DNA from: Ministeria vibrans ATCC 50519
Lineage: Eukaryota; Opisthokonta; Filasterea
Reading direction: 5' to 3'
NCBI GenBank assembly: GCA_943704425.1
Contig: CALSCP010001463.1
Coordinates: 10,457 to 45,485 of the forward strand
DNA: 35,029 nt
Positions 1-10,047 of this stretch are shown one piece after another. Numbering within the stretch: the stretch's first letter is position 1; each line of letters begins with the position of its first letter. The notes under the pieces are model-generated. The model saw only the letters and a list, made by a program, of their open reading frames with translations. It was not told the origin of the DNA and did no database searches. The translations under genes and the position numbers were made by a program.

Positions 1-1385
1 GAGACGCCCGAATCTCTTCCGCGCACGAGTTATTGTTGGGCAGGAAGGGTTGGGCACAGCACTCAAAGATGTGCGCGGTGGTCTCCACCGTCGCACAGTA
101 CTTACAGACTGTCGACTGTGCAAGGCCCCTCCTGTGCTGCACGCTTGCTGCCGGTAGAATATCACACAACAGCCTGACTAGGAACCTCCGCTTTGTCGGG
201 GAGAGCCCGCGACCCACCGCTGCACACCACTCGCGGTCACATAGTCTGACCACCGAGCCTTGTGTTCTGTGTTGGGTCACTATATTACAATGCCATACAG
301 ATTGCCCACATCTCGGGCTGGTAGCTGCTATGCGCATAGAGGGGGAAGCGCATGGTTCAATGAGGTTGCGCCGCAGGGTTGGTCATCACCGGTATGTAAA
401 CGGCGCCGCCGCCTTAAGCGGAGGCTGCGACAAAGGCGCCGTCCATCGCAACCACCAAGGGGCTATGTGGCATTCCTTGCGCGCCCACCACTTCGTCGCG
501 TCCTCTCACCTTCAGGTACCCCTGCCCGCATAGCTCCTGGTGTCGTGTGGCCGTGGGGAGCTTGACCACCCTCATCTCTTTGGCTCTGGCAATCAAACCT
601 CCCAGAGCCGACTGCGCGCAAGGGGTGCCATTTCTCACACCGAGTGCTTCACGCACCGTCATGCAGTCGCACTCGTGAATCGCAGCCGTTGATGGAGTTC
701 CGTCGACATGGCGCCCCACCTCTCTTCTGCGTTCCGCCCGAAGGGCCAGCAGGCTCTTAATCCTCTCGGTATGGTCTAGCAGGTTGCCTACTCTGTGCAC
801 CCCCCATGCTGAACAAGGCGCAACACTTCTTCTCCGGCAGCACCGCTTCCCACGCAAGAGGTCTTGGGCAAGTGGCGCGTCAATACTTGCCAGCCTTAGG
901 TTGTGTCTCTTTAGGCAGTTCAAGGTGGTGCCGCCGAGCAACATCTGCCCTTTCGTGCTGCTCCAGAGGTTGCCAGAGTGGGTGTAATCGCCCACCCATC
1001 GCACCACCGGACATATATCAAGGTGTCATATTGTGGCCACCCGGGCCACACACCCCACGAGCCCAGCTGTTCATGGCAGGCGTCGCCCTGGCCCTCCACC
1101 AGCGTGCGAGTCATGCTCCAAGCCAACCTGCCCTTGGCCCTGAAGACCGCGTAGCTCAACTTCTTCTCATTGATCGTCATTCCGGTGGGCGAATCACTAT
1201 GGCCAGGCACTCCGCCGTGGCGGGGACCGTGGTGACGTCGTCCGCGTACGTCAGCGCAGTCACTCTCGCCCCTGATGTCGCCAGGTTCATCAGCAGTGAA
1301 CCCTTGCACTAGCGGCGTGGTCATAATAGGTGTGAACGCATCAACGCGATCAAAACATTCAAATGTGATGACCAAAGCATAACTG
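1..1385 (-). mobile_element. Decayed non-LTR retrotransposon, 3' part (reverse transcriptase and C-terminal zinc motif)
   Basis: Read on the minus strand, 1315-1190 encodes a reverse transcriptase fragment. It contains ALTYADDVTT, the YADD catalytic box, and after a frame change GMTINEKK, matching the conserved block that follows YADD in LINE-type enzymes. About 1.1 kb further along the element, minus-strand 225-30 reads SPTKRRFLVRLL and then CKYC...H...C (CKYCATVETTAHIFEC), the CCHC-like motif at the C-terminus of many non-LTR elements. The spacing fits one element whose 3' end lies beyond position 1. A stop just before the RT block, at least one frameshift after it and broken frames in between show it is dead. 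The finger and palm regions before YADD are missing, so it is 5'-truncated near 1385. The clade was not determined. Confidence 0.75.
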
Positions 1386-1456
1386 CAATTAATAATAATA
1401 ATAATAATAATAATTAGAAGAAGAAGAATACAACCCATTTATTCATGATACAGTCA
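1386..1456 (-). repeat. Dispersed repeat copy A, with (ATT)n tail
   Basis: On the minus strand the block runs ACTGTATCAT, then AATAAATGGGTTG, a short TTC run, and an (ATT)n tract ending where the retrotransposon fragment begins. The same order occurs at 13974-14061. An AATAAA followed by a simple-repeat tail is what the 3' end of a non-LTR element can look like, so this may be the end of a second element inserted head to tail. That reading is inference; the repeat itself is seen directly. Confidence 0.65.
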
Positions 1457-1473
1457 CCAGATCTACAACAAAA

Positions 1474-1498
1474 TATAATAATAATAATAATAATAATA

Positions 1499-1531
<33 letters not shown>
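1474..1531. repeat. (AAT)n/(ATT)n inverted repeat
   Basis: About nine ATA/AAT units run directly into about ten ATT units, making a near-perfect inverted repeat with almost no loop. It could form a cruciform or a long hairpin if transcribed. The remaining spacer to 1732 is AT-rich and shows no further gene; it should hold the SETD3 promoter. Confidence 0.85.
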
Positions 1532-1534
<3 letters not shown>

Positions 1535-1732
1535 TGGAGACGGAACCTGATCCAAATAAATGTACTTGATCGGAGAGAGATAACGAACCCTGCTATCAGC
1601 AAAGGGATCGGCGGCTGCTTGTGTTCATTTGCTAGCAAGCAGCGTTGGGACGGACGGAGGATGACTAAGTGATCAGAATAGTCACGATTAATTTTTTCAT
1701 TAAAATATTTATATTATTAGTATTATTTGGAA

Positions 1733-3165
1733 ATGTCTGTCCTCCCTGAAATATTTGCACTATGCGCCCCGCGCAAGTCGAAGCCGACGCCCAAGCAAGA
1801 ATGGGAGCTGCACATGCAGCTGTGTGGCAAGCTGAGCGTGCTTGCTGACGAGCAGCGGCCCCAAGGCCCAGCGCGCGCGGCGTCGTCCGCTGTGGATGCG
1901 TCGCAGCAGTTCATGGAGTGGATCCACACGGAAGGAGGCGTCTCCACCGACCGCGTCGAAGTGCACGCCTACAAAGGACAGGTAGCGCACGCCAAGCCCG
2001 CCAAAACACATCCACCGACGAGTTGTCGTCACCTTCGCCCCATTTTCACCCTTAGGGAAACGGCATTCGCTGCAAACTGTCGATTGCAAAGAACGGACAG
2101 GTTGTGCGTATCCCACAGAAGCTCATGATGACGAGCGAAACGGCGCTCGACCCGCGCTACGCAAGCGGCAAGGTGCTCGCGTCACTGTCCATGCTGGCGG
2201 ACGTGCAAGATGTGGCGCTTGCCGTTCATCTGATGCTTGAACGCCCCAATCCATCGTCCTTTTGGGCGCCGTACATTGCTATGCTTCCCACGACATTCAG
2301 CACGCCCCTCTACTACGATGCGAGGGACTGGGAAGCACTGCGCAACGTACCGGCGCGCACCGACGCGATGCGAATCGTTCGCCATGCCGCCATGCAATAC
2401 TGTATGCTGCTCAAGGCACGCCCGACGTGTCTCTTTGACGAGTACCGATGGGCGCTTTCGGTGGTGGCCACGCGACAAAACCGCTTGCCCGTGGGCGGCA
2501 CCAACGAGGCGCCGGTGCTCGCACTGGCGCTTGTACCACTCTGGGACATGTGCAACCACGCAGCGGACGGCTGTTTGACGACGTTTGACGCGGCAACGCA
2601 AACTCTCGTGTGCGTGTCGGAAAAGCGACGGTATGAGACGGGCGATCAGGTATGCATCTACTACGGGTCGCGTACCAGCACCGAATTTTGCTTTTACTCG
2701 GGGTTTGTGCCGTCTGACGTGAGTGCGGCACACGAGCGTGTGCCCATTGCACCTGCGTTGGGCAAGGCGGGGCCATTGCGAGCGCGCAAGGAAGCGCTGC
2801 TGGCGGTGCTTGGGGTAGACGGGACGCGACTGGGGGTGCGCGGGGAAGGACAAGAGGTGGAGGAGGAGCTGGTGTGGTACGGGCGAGTGGCGGTACTCGG
2901 GGAAGAGGCAGCGGTGGCGGGCGCCGAGGGGTTGGACAAGAGCGCACTCGAATCGTATCTGGTGGCACGGGGTGACCAGGACTGGCTTAAGTGGCTGCAA
3001 ATGCATTGTCAATTGACTGCGCGGGTATGTGACACTAAAGAGGAGGAAGAGGATGCGGAGGTGGATGCGCAAACGGCGACACGTGCGGCGTGTGTGGCAC
3101 TTCGCCAAGTCACAAAGCGCGTGCTCACTGGCACTGCCGCACTTTGCGCCTCGCGTTTGAAGTAA
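1733..3165 (+). CDS. SETD3: SETD3-like SET-domain protein methyltransferase
   Basis: Two exons, 1733-1981 and 2056-3165, joined in phase 0 (donor GTAGCG, acceptor CCCTTAG), give 452 residues. The first ATG after an AT-rich leader is used. Known members of this family transfer methyl groups to histidine (actin His73 for animal SETD3) or lysine. Visible support is the N-terminal FMEWIHTEGG block, the split SET domain with DEYRWALSVV, the signature PLWDMCNHAADG (Asn about residue 250, in the SAM-binding pocket), the closing YYGSRTSTEF block, and a C-terminal Rubisco-LSMT-like substrate-binding region rich in acidic residues. It is shorter than human SETD3 (594 residues), mainly at the C-terminus. 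It could instead be another member of the SETD3/SETD6/LSMT group; the WDMCNH and YYGSRTSTEF stretches favour SETD3. It ends convergent with the lipase gene. Confidence 0.86.
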
Positions 3166-3270
3166 AAGACACAAGTAAAAGACACAAACAAACCTATACT
3201 ATTAAATTATTATCATTATGGCACTGACACTCTGCCACACTTTGCGCCACCCTTTTGAAGTCAAAGATAT
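3126..3270 (+). repeat. Imperfect duplication of the end of the SETD3 coding region
   Basis: The last codons and first 3' untranslated bases of SETD3 (3126-3172) reappear at 3222-3270 about 96 bp downstream. Both copies share CACTG.CACT, then CACTTTGCGCC, then TTTGAAGT.AAAGA. The downstream copy lies in the 142-bp spacer between the convergent SETD3 and lipase genes and is not part of a convincing reading frame. Confidence 0.7.
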
Positions 3271-3307
3271 AATTATACTTATTATTATATACATCAATGT
3301 GGTACAA

Positions 3308-4825
3308 TCATTGCTTGGCGGAACTCCAAAGAGCAGCCAGGTAGTTGCGCATGCGGTGATCGGAAAGCATGGTGTCGGCAAGTTGGACACCGCCGACGGC
3401 ACGCATGAAGCTTACGGGGTCGGCGTACTCACACAGGGCGTGCGGGCGCCAGCGGGCCGCGTCGACAGATGGGCGCGCCGGGCTCGCCCGTCGCAGGTGC
3501 AGCACGCGTCCGCCGGGGAATAGTGGCGCCTCGTCGACCGAAGGCCGCGCCTTTGACGGTGACGATGACGATGACGATGACGATGGAGATTCGATTGTGT
3601 CCATGTTGTTTTCTTTCTTAAGGAGACTCTGGGACCAGCGCAGTGCGACATCACCGCGTGTCTGGAACTCTGTCTGGACGCGATCCATGTAGTGCTTGAC
3701 GCGGTTGCTTAGAGATGGAGGCGGGGCAGTCATCGGTGCGCTACTCCTCGCGTCACGAACCGCTGTGGATTCGTCGTCTCCGTTGCGCAGGAGGTCGTCA
3801 ACAAAGGAGCGCGTCTTGACAAGTACAGGCAGGAGAGCAGAGGATGCGACTGTGGCGTCGTCAGGGAGAGCGTCTGCCAGCACTTGCTGTCGATGTTGCT
3901 GCTGCTGTTGTTGTTGTTGTTGTTGTTGTTGCTGCTGCTGCTGCTGCTGTTGTTGTTGTACAGAATTGGTTCCGACAATGCGCTGTTGGAGCCAGTGGGG
4001 CAGCGGGGCAATTTCGTTGAGTTCCGCATTGAGCTCGGAGCGCCAGTCAAACGACGGAATGGTTGCGCAAAGGTCAACCAGGGCATGTACCGAAAGCGTG
4101 GGCACGGCATCGAGTTCGTTGACGACGGCAGTCATGGAGAACTGTGTAGGGTCAGCGAGACGCTGCGCAAGCAATTCGCTGACGACGGGCGGGGCGCCAA
4201 ACGAGACGGCGGAGAGGCGCGGGAACTCGTCGCGCCACTGCAGCATAAGGAGAGCAGCAACCGCACCGCCAAGCGAATGGCCCACAATGTGGACATTGAA
4301 GTTGGCGTTGGCGTCGGCGGCGAGGAGTCGGCGGATGAGGGGACGCAAGCGCGAGTCGCAGTGGACGGCGGCGATGCGAGCGCCACGGTGCACCTGGCCG
4401 CCATGAAAGGGATCCCCAGCCATGGCAATGTTGGTGAGCATGTCATGGATGCTGTCGGTGCCGCGCAGGGCAACGAGGATGTTTCGGTGGGGCCGGTCGA
4501 CGGCAACAAGACATGCCGGTTCGCCGACGCGCGCTTTGCGATTTTCAAAGACCACGTCGTCCGCACGCACCAGAGTGTGCTGCAGCAGATACTCCCAGCC
4601 AGCATAGGCGCTCTCGGCAACGTGTCCGTCGTAAGTGAGGCGCTGGAAGCGGTCGGTGCTATCTCTTGTCGCTGTCCAATGCACCGAAGTGCGCTCTCGC
4701 GCTCGTTTACGTGCCAGCAACGTCAGCCCCATGGTTAGCGACCCCAACGTCGGCTTTTGTGCCACCACTGCAGGCACTAGCTCCTGTAGGGTGCGTGCCA
4801 CAAGGACAAGAGCGTCTTTTTGCAT
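3308..4825 (-). CDS. Class 3 (diacylglycerol lipase-like) lipase with polyglutamine insert
   Basis: A single uninterrupted frame of 505 residues starts at the ATG at 4825. The Lipase_3 fold is shown by VALRGTDSIHDML (oxyanion-hole region), the nucleophile elbow VGHSLGGA with Ser184, and NELDAVPTLS, where Asp239 fits the acid of the triad. Near the C-terminus PLFPGGRVLHLRR and MLSDHRMRNYL match the plant and DAGL-type segments that surround and carry the catalytic His. It probably hydrolyses acylglycerols in the cytosol or at membrane surfaces; no signal peptide or clear membrane segment is visible. A run of about 22 Gln (minus-strand 3959-3893, mixed CAA/CAG) and a Ser run near the C-terminus lie in the insert between the Asp and His blocks. 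There is no intron, unlike most neighbours. It is divergent from CYRI across 99 bp. Confidence 0.85.
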   Translation of the reverse strand: MQKDALVLVARTLQELVPAVVAQKPTLGSLTMGLTLLARKRARERTSVHWTATRDSTDRFQRLTYDGHVAESAYAGWEYLLQHTLVRADDVVFENRKARVGEPACLVAVDRPHRNILVALRGTDSIHDMLTNIAMAGDPFHGGQVHRGARIAAVHCDSRLRPLIRRLLAADANANFNVHIVGHSLGGAVAALLMLQWRDEFPRLSAVSFGAPPVVSELLAQRLADPTQFSMTAVVNELDAVPTLSVHALVDLCATIPSFDWRSELNAELNEIAPLPHWLQQRIVGTNSVQQQQQQQQQQQQQQQQQQQQQHRQQVLADALPDDATVASSALLPVLVKTRSFVDDLLRNGDDESTAVRDARSSAPMTAPPPSLSNRVKHYMDRVQTEFQTRGDVALRWSQSLLKKENNMDTIESPSSSSSSSSPSKARPSVDEAPLFPGGRVLHLRRASPARPSVDAARWRPHALCEYADPVSFMRAVGGVQLADTMLSDHRMRNYLAALWSSAKQ

Positions 4826-4924
4826 GGAGCTGCACCGGACGGACTGGACTGATCAAAAAGAGAAATAATTGTTTCTTATAATTATTCAATAAATTCATAA
4901 TTCATTCGTTTCTCTGAATTTGGG
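4826..4924. promoter_or_regulatory. Short divergent promoter, lipase / CYRI
   Basis: Only 99 bp separate the two opposite start codons, so both promoters and both 5' leaders must fit here or overlap. The middle is AT-rich with AATAATT and ATAATTATT blocks (about 4863-4885). No canonical TATA box can be assigned with confidence. Confidence 0.55.
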
Positions 4925-5485
4925 ATGGGGAACCTTTTTGCCGCCATAAAAGGCGACAAAGGCGGGAATGTGAGCGTATCAGATGTATATTTGGACTTTG
5001 AGAGTAAGACTGGTCGTGTTGTTGTGTCGACCGCCGACCGCTTGTGATCGCGGGACGGAAGCGGGCCCGCTGCCTTGCCATGGCCGCATCGCGGGCGGGT
5101 CTCGTGGGTGTGCGCTGTCGCTGGGCGCACTCCCAGCGCCCTTGGCTCCGTCGTCTTTTTTCTGTGGTTCTGACCCGACCGTTTTGTTAGATGCGAAGCC
5201 CACGGCGGCCGAGCAGGACGCCTTTGACTTTGTCGCAAGTATCATGCAGGACGCGCCGCAAGTGCTCGACCGCCTGGCTGCCTATCAAACATGCAACGAA
5301 CAGATTCGACAGGTTTGCCCTCTTTTTTTTTTTTTTTGCCTCTCTTTTTTTTTCTTCTTTTTTTTCGCCATTTTTTCACTCTCAACTACACTTGCACACT
5401 CCCATTTATCCACCTCCACGCATTCCTTCCGTTGATACGATTGTACATGCGGTACTCTGGAAGCGCTCCGTTTGGTTGTTCTTTT

Positions 5486-5520
<35 letters not shown>

Positions 5521-6392
5521 TGTGTGTGTGTGACTCTTTGGATGTGAATGGGACTGTGCCAGCGCCCCTCTGCGCGCATCTGCTGACCGTTTGCTGCTTT
5601 GTCTGCGACAGGCCATTTCACACCCCTCCCCTGAATCGGAAGCAGCCGCATGGGCCGCTGTGTGTCCCATTGTTGTGCAACTGAAAGACCACTATGAATT
5701 TTCGGCGAAACTCGGTAGGACCAAGAACAGGAAACAATAATTAAAGGGACAAGAACTGAGTGTATGTTTGAACGTAGAGGATGTGCTTCCGCGTCTCCTG
5801 GAGGAACTGTGCAGTGGCTCTCCGCAGACCAATCTGGAGAATAAGCAGGCGCTTGCAAAGCAGTTTGCCGAAGTCATGAAGTTTTGTTTGAGCTTTGACG
5901 ACATCAAGGTGCAGTATTTTTGAATTGTATCGTGTATTATTCTCTAGATCTGCATAATAACATACTATTTTATGCATCTCCCTCCCCCCCCTATAGATGG
6001 TCAACTCGCACATTCAAAATGACTTTAGCTACTACCGACGAACCATGTCGCGAATGAAGATGTCTGATCAGGTAACGTCCGCTGTTTGCGTGTGTTCTGG
6101 CCCCGTATTCATCAAGGGTTGATTTTGAGTAGGAGGCACTAGATGCACTGGTGGTGCGTGATGAGCTGGCGAACCGGATGTCGCTATTCTACGCGTACCC
6201 CACACCAATGCTCAAAGTGCTGATTGATGCGACGTCACGCTTTGTGATGGACCACCGCGATCTGACGGACCACGTCACAGGGTGTCTGGCCGCCATGTCA
6301 GCCGTATGCCAGGGGATGGTTGAGAACCCGTAAGGATAATTTTATATCACAGTGAGCAGAGAGAGAGAGAGAGGAGGGAGAAAGAAACATAG

Positions 6393-6474
<82 letters not shown>

Positions 6475-7366
6475 GGGAGAAAGAAACATAGTGATAGATA
6501 GAGAGAACGGAGGGAGAAAGAAACATAGTGGTAGATAGAGAGAAAGGAGGGAGAAAGAAACATAGTGATAGATAGAGAGAAAGGAGGGAGAAAGAAACAT
6601 AGTGATATACATAGAGAGAGAGAGAAAGGAGGGAGGGAGAAAGAAACATAGTGATAGAGAGAGAGAAAGGAGGGAGAAAGAAACATAGTGGTAGATAGAG
6701 AGAAAGGAGGGAGAAAGAAACATAGTGATAGAGAGAGAGAGAAAGGAGGGAGAAAGAAACATAGTGATAGATAGAGAGAAAGGAGGGAGAAAGAAACATA
6801 GTGATAGATAGAGAGAAAGGAGGGAGAAAGAAACATAGTGATAGACAGAGGGAAATAATGGTATCACAGTGAGCAGAGAGAGGGAGGGAGAAAGAAACAA
6901 AGCGATAGAGCGAGAGGAAACAAACAGAGCGAGAGGAAACAAAATAGAGCGAACAATAGAGCGATCGGAAACAAAAGTGAAACATTGTGATAGTAACATC
7001 TTTTAATTTTTATTTAATTTTGTACATGTTTAGGGAATTAGTCAAACGGTTCCAGAGCAACGACACTGCGCTGTTCTGCATGCGTGTGATGACGGGGTGT
7101 GTTGTCGTTTACGACCACATTCATCCCGCAGGCGCTTTCAGCAAGAAATCATCGGGCATTGACGTACGTCGCCATTTTTTTCACCTACTATTCAGCGTCT
7201 TCTGTGTCTCACCCACTTTGTCTCCCTTTAGGTTAAAGGGGCAATCCGCGTGCTCAAAGAAAAGCCGCAAGAGCAAGTGGGGGGTCTGCTCAATGCCCTC
7301 CGCTACACTACCAAACATCTGACTGACGACGACACTCCAAAGCAAATCAAACAACTTCTCCAGTGA
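4925..7366 (+). CDS. CYRI: CYRI (FAM49), Rac1-binding inhibitor of Scar/WAVE
   Basis: Eight exons: 4925-5003, 5191-5312, 5612-5714, 5778-5908, 5997-6071, 6133-6329, 7034-7163, 7232-7366. Phases agree throughout and give 323 residues, the length of the animal proteins. CYRI binds active Rac1 at the plasma membrane and limits Scar/WAVE-driven actin branching. Visible marks are the start MGNLF, predicted to be N-myristoylated at Gly2; DFENAKPT across the first splice; [13 protein letters not shown], whose Arg159-Arg160 match the Arg pair needed for Rac1 binding in human [29 protein letters not shown]; and the C-terminal [12 protein letters not shown]. All of these are strongly conserved, so the gene looks intact and under selection. 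Intron 6 (6330-7033) is inflated by a GA-rich minisatellite; introns 2 and 7 hold T-rich tracts. It starts 99 bp from the divergent lipase gene. Confidence 0.95.
5320..5532 (+). repeat. Poly-T and (TG)n tracts in CYRI intron 2
   Basis: Intron 2 (5313-5611) contains two T-rich runs (about 5324-5366), a run of about 27 T (5481-5507) and then (GT)n to about 5532. These are simple repeats with no coding signal. Confidence 0.85.
6351..6970 (+). repeat. GA-rich minisatellite in CYRI intron 6
   Basis: A (GA)n run (about 6400-6470) is followed by about ten copies of a unit of roughly 37-50 bp carrying the core GGAGAAAGAAACATAGTGAT and variable GATA/GAGA spacers. Both ends carry the same ATCACAGTGAGCAGAGAGAG stretch (about 6346 and 6862), so the array may have grown by duplicating one starting block. 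A closely related core recurs in TCP1 intron 6 near 27.5 kb. Confidence 0.9.
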
Positions 7367-7914
7367 TTTTTCTTCTTACTTTCTTTTCCTTTGATCCTTC
7401 TCTAATGTACTACTTTTCTCCTTTTTATTATTACATTATCATGAAAGTTTATGGTTAGACGTCAAACAAAGGAGGAAGATTCCTCCGAGTCAGAAACGAA
7501 AGGGAGTGCTTTGCTTGTGCGCGCAATCTGAAAGAAGAACAAGAAAAAGAGAGAACAATGTGTGAGAGGACAAGTCAAAAGCTCACTCCCGAGCGGAGTT
7601 TCTCTCTGGCCTATGTATGTATGCATGTGTATGCATGTGTGTGGGTGTGTGTGTGTGTTTGTCACTCTCTCCAATCTCTCTCTGGTCCGTGTGTCAGTTT
7701 CTCTCATATTCGAACTCTTAGACTCTAACCTGTTTCTCCACTTGCACTTGCGTTGGATTTTCCGTGCGGAACACCACTCCATATTGGTACAATAACAACA
7801 CAATGTCATATGCGTTTTTTGCTACAAACATTTAAATGACATTGTGTTAACGTATACGTGAAAAATTAAATCCAATCAAAATAATTATAATAATAATCAA
7901 AATAATTATTATTA
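7367..7914. other. Gene-poor spacer between convergent CYRI and membrane-protein genes
   Basis: It contains T-rich DNA after the CYRI stop, a (TG)n tract around 7640-7660 and (AAT)n-type DNA near 7880-7917. The open frames here are short and of low complexity. I see no tRNA, no further exon and no clear polyadenylation signal. Confidence 0.6.
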
Positions 7915-9634
7915 TTAGTACCAATAAAAACACTGTTGATTGAGCTGACTCCAAAGGCGAGAAAGGACCGCATTGCGATAATGGGAATATGAACAAATAT
8001 CACCTTCATCATTATGTGAACCATTTCCGAGCTCACATTGTGAAAGCGTTTCCGTCGACTGCAAGAGCAAAGAGAAACAAAGTGAAAAGCAAAAACAAAT
8101 TAATAATATTAATTTTAATATTAGACACGTACGAGCCGGAGAGAACGCGCTCCGCAATGGGAAAGACAGCGAACATGAGAAGGAAAAGCACAGTAAACAC
8201 AAGAATGGCTGTGCGTAGGGCAGTGCTGACGGGCTGGCCCACCACTGGCTATGTATGTAATTGTTATGGTTGCAGCAAGACTGTGAGTGACAAGCATACC
8301 GACATCTCGAGAGTGAGCTCAATGACGTCAATGGCGTCGGCGACCACTGCCATCGATAACTGCGTGGCACTCATTCCCCCCAGTCCCGTCACCAACCGTC
8401 CCAGCAACGTCACTAGGCCGCCGAAGAACAGAAAGAGCGCATCTTCCAAGGTCTGGAAGCGTACACTGGTGAAGTAGAGTCGCGTCAGATTGCGTGTTGT
8501 GACAAAGCGCAGAAAGGCCTGAGCGGACGCAACAAAGCACACACTAAAGGTAAACGACGAAAGCACGGCGACACTGAGATTGCACCCGCAAGGGCCGTGC
8601 AGCTCCTTTCGCTCTCCTCTGGCTCCTCTTCCGCCTCTTCGTCTGGCCTCTTCCTGATCTGGCGTCTCTTCGCGCTTGTGTCGTCGCTCTGTGCTGGGCG
8701 ACACAAGTGCTTCTTCATCTGCTCGCACCGATTTGAGTGCGTAGTTGACACACGTGCACTAAAAGAGACGAAGCGTTGCGTTTGAGTGAAGTTTGCGTGC
8801 CATTCATATTATTTTTTTCGAGTCCTTGTGCAGCGGATGTCTCGTTACCTTAATGAGAAGACTCTGAAAGACACACACCACACCAGCTATGCCACAGAGA
8901 GTGGCGGCAGCGGCATACTCCCGCACCACGGAATCCTTGGTGGGCTCAGGCACCTCACTGGCACGACTCAGCACGGCGTACACACTCAGTGCAAAGTTGA
9001 GAATGGAGAAGACAACAAAGAAGGCAACCGACTTGCCAAAGTGATTGCCAATCACCTTTCCCGTCTTGCTGTTCGTCCGAATGAGTTGTTTCTTGGCACG
9101 TGCCGATCGACTCACAAGTGAGGTCGACGACGACGCCGACGTGAGCGACCCAAGCGACACCGTTCCAGGCGAACTTACGGCCGTTGAGTGTGTTGCACCT
9201 CCTTGCCGCCGTCGCTCGTTGAAGCGGTTGGCGGCGACAATGGCGCGCGCAGCTGCTGCAAACTGCAAAGGAGGCGACATTATCGGTGTCTCAGCACCCA
9301 AAGGAAGTCGGTTTCCCTCGCTACGCGTAAACGGCGGCGAGTGTGCAAGTTTCATTCGTTGCCGTCCGCCCGGCGGCGAATTTGTCGCTGGCACCACCAA
9401 GACTTCGTCAACCGTGGTCGAATGCCTTACTGCCTTGTCCTTGAACGCTGTCAGCGCTATCAAGGCCGACCTTCGCTCTATTTCAGCCGGCTTGCTCGTC
9501 ATCTTCGCATCCTATCGTCATTAGTGACGTAAGTGTTTTTTTTTTGGGTTTTGAGTTTGAGTGACAGACTCCAACAATCAACAATCGCTCACCCGAACGC
9601 CCCCAATTTGCGTTAATCCACTTGCAGCAGCCAT
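7915..9634 (-). CDS. Multi-pass membrane protein of unrecognised family
   Basis: Minus-strand exons 9634-9593, 9511-8849, 8758-8300, 8248-8129 and 8058-7915 join in phase 0 with GT-AG borders, giving about 475 residues. The first mini-exon (MAAASGLTQIGGVR) is supported by a GTGAGC donor, a CTAAT branch-like site and an acceptor that keeps frame. If it is wrong, translation starts at the ATG at 9502 (MTSKPAEIERR). The N-terminal 140 residues are polar, Ser/Arg-rich and probably cytosolic. They are followed by hydrophobic segments: VAFFVVFSILNFALSVYAVL, AAAATLCGIAGVVCVFQSLL, a stretch beginning LSVAVLSSFTFSVCF, ALFLFFGGLVTLLGRLV, a weaker AVVADAIDVIEL stretch and AILVFTVLFLLMFAVF. A Lys/Arg/Glu-rich loop separates the second and third. 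The C-terminus is hydrophilic. No catalytic or transport motif was recognised, so no function is proposed. Confidence 0.68.
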
Positions 9635-10047
9635 TTTGGCAAAAGGCTCGTCCGAAACAAAGCCCGATTCCATCTCTATTGACTGAAATTGCAAGAAATA
9701 ATCTGAAGATACTTCCGGATCCACCTGAGCCTGAGCCTGAGCCTAAGCCTGCGTTTCTTTGTAATCTTCATGATCCATGTTTGCTACTATTGGACTATTG
9801 GTCACTCTACAGCCACTCTAGTCTCTGATTAATAATACAATGAAGAAGAAGACATTCCAATTTATTATCAATCACAAACGAAAAGCGACAACCCAATCAG
9901 CTCAGAAAAATGTGTTCTGCAATCTGTTCTAGTCTCTAATCATAATTTTTTTTGCAAGGAATCAGGCTGCCAAGACACTGCAGCGAGATAGCCTTGATAT
10001 AAAATAGCTTTCAGCGCACAGGAACAACTATTTTAAAAGGCTCAAAC
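9635..10047. promoter_or_regulatory. Divergent spacer upstream of the membrane protein and NELF-C/D genes
   Basis: This 413-bp spacer lies between opposite start codons. It has a short CCTGAG-type repeat (about 9724-9748), AT-rich stretches and GAAGAAGAAGA. No TATA box or known factor site is convincing. A small open frame beginning near 9622 overlaps the proposed mini-exon on the other strand and looks non-coding. Confidence 0.45.

Noticed and set aside
2182-3174. Minus-strand open frame of 330 codons opposite SETD3
   Set aside because: It is antisense to a gene with clear SET-domain motifs and has Arg/His/Cys-rich content without known similarity.
6298-6999. Minus-strand open frame rich in Ser-Leu and Phe-Leu repeats over CYRI intron 6
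   Set aside because: It is a translation of the GA-rich minisatellite; the repeat explains the open frame.
7462-7809. Open frame of 115 codons between CYRI and the membrane protein gene
   Set aside because: It runs through a (TG)n tract encoding Thr-His repeats and has no conserved motif.
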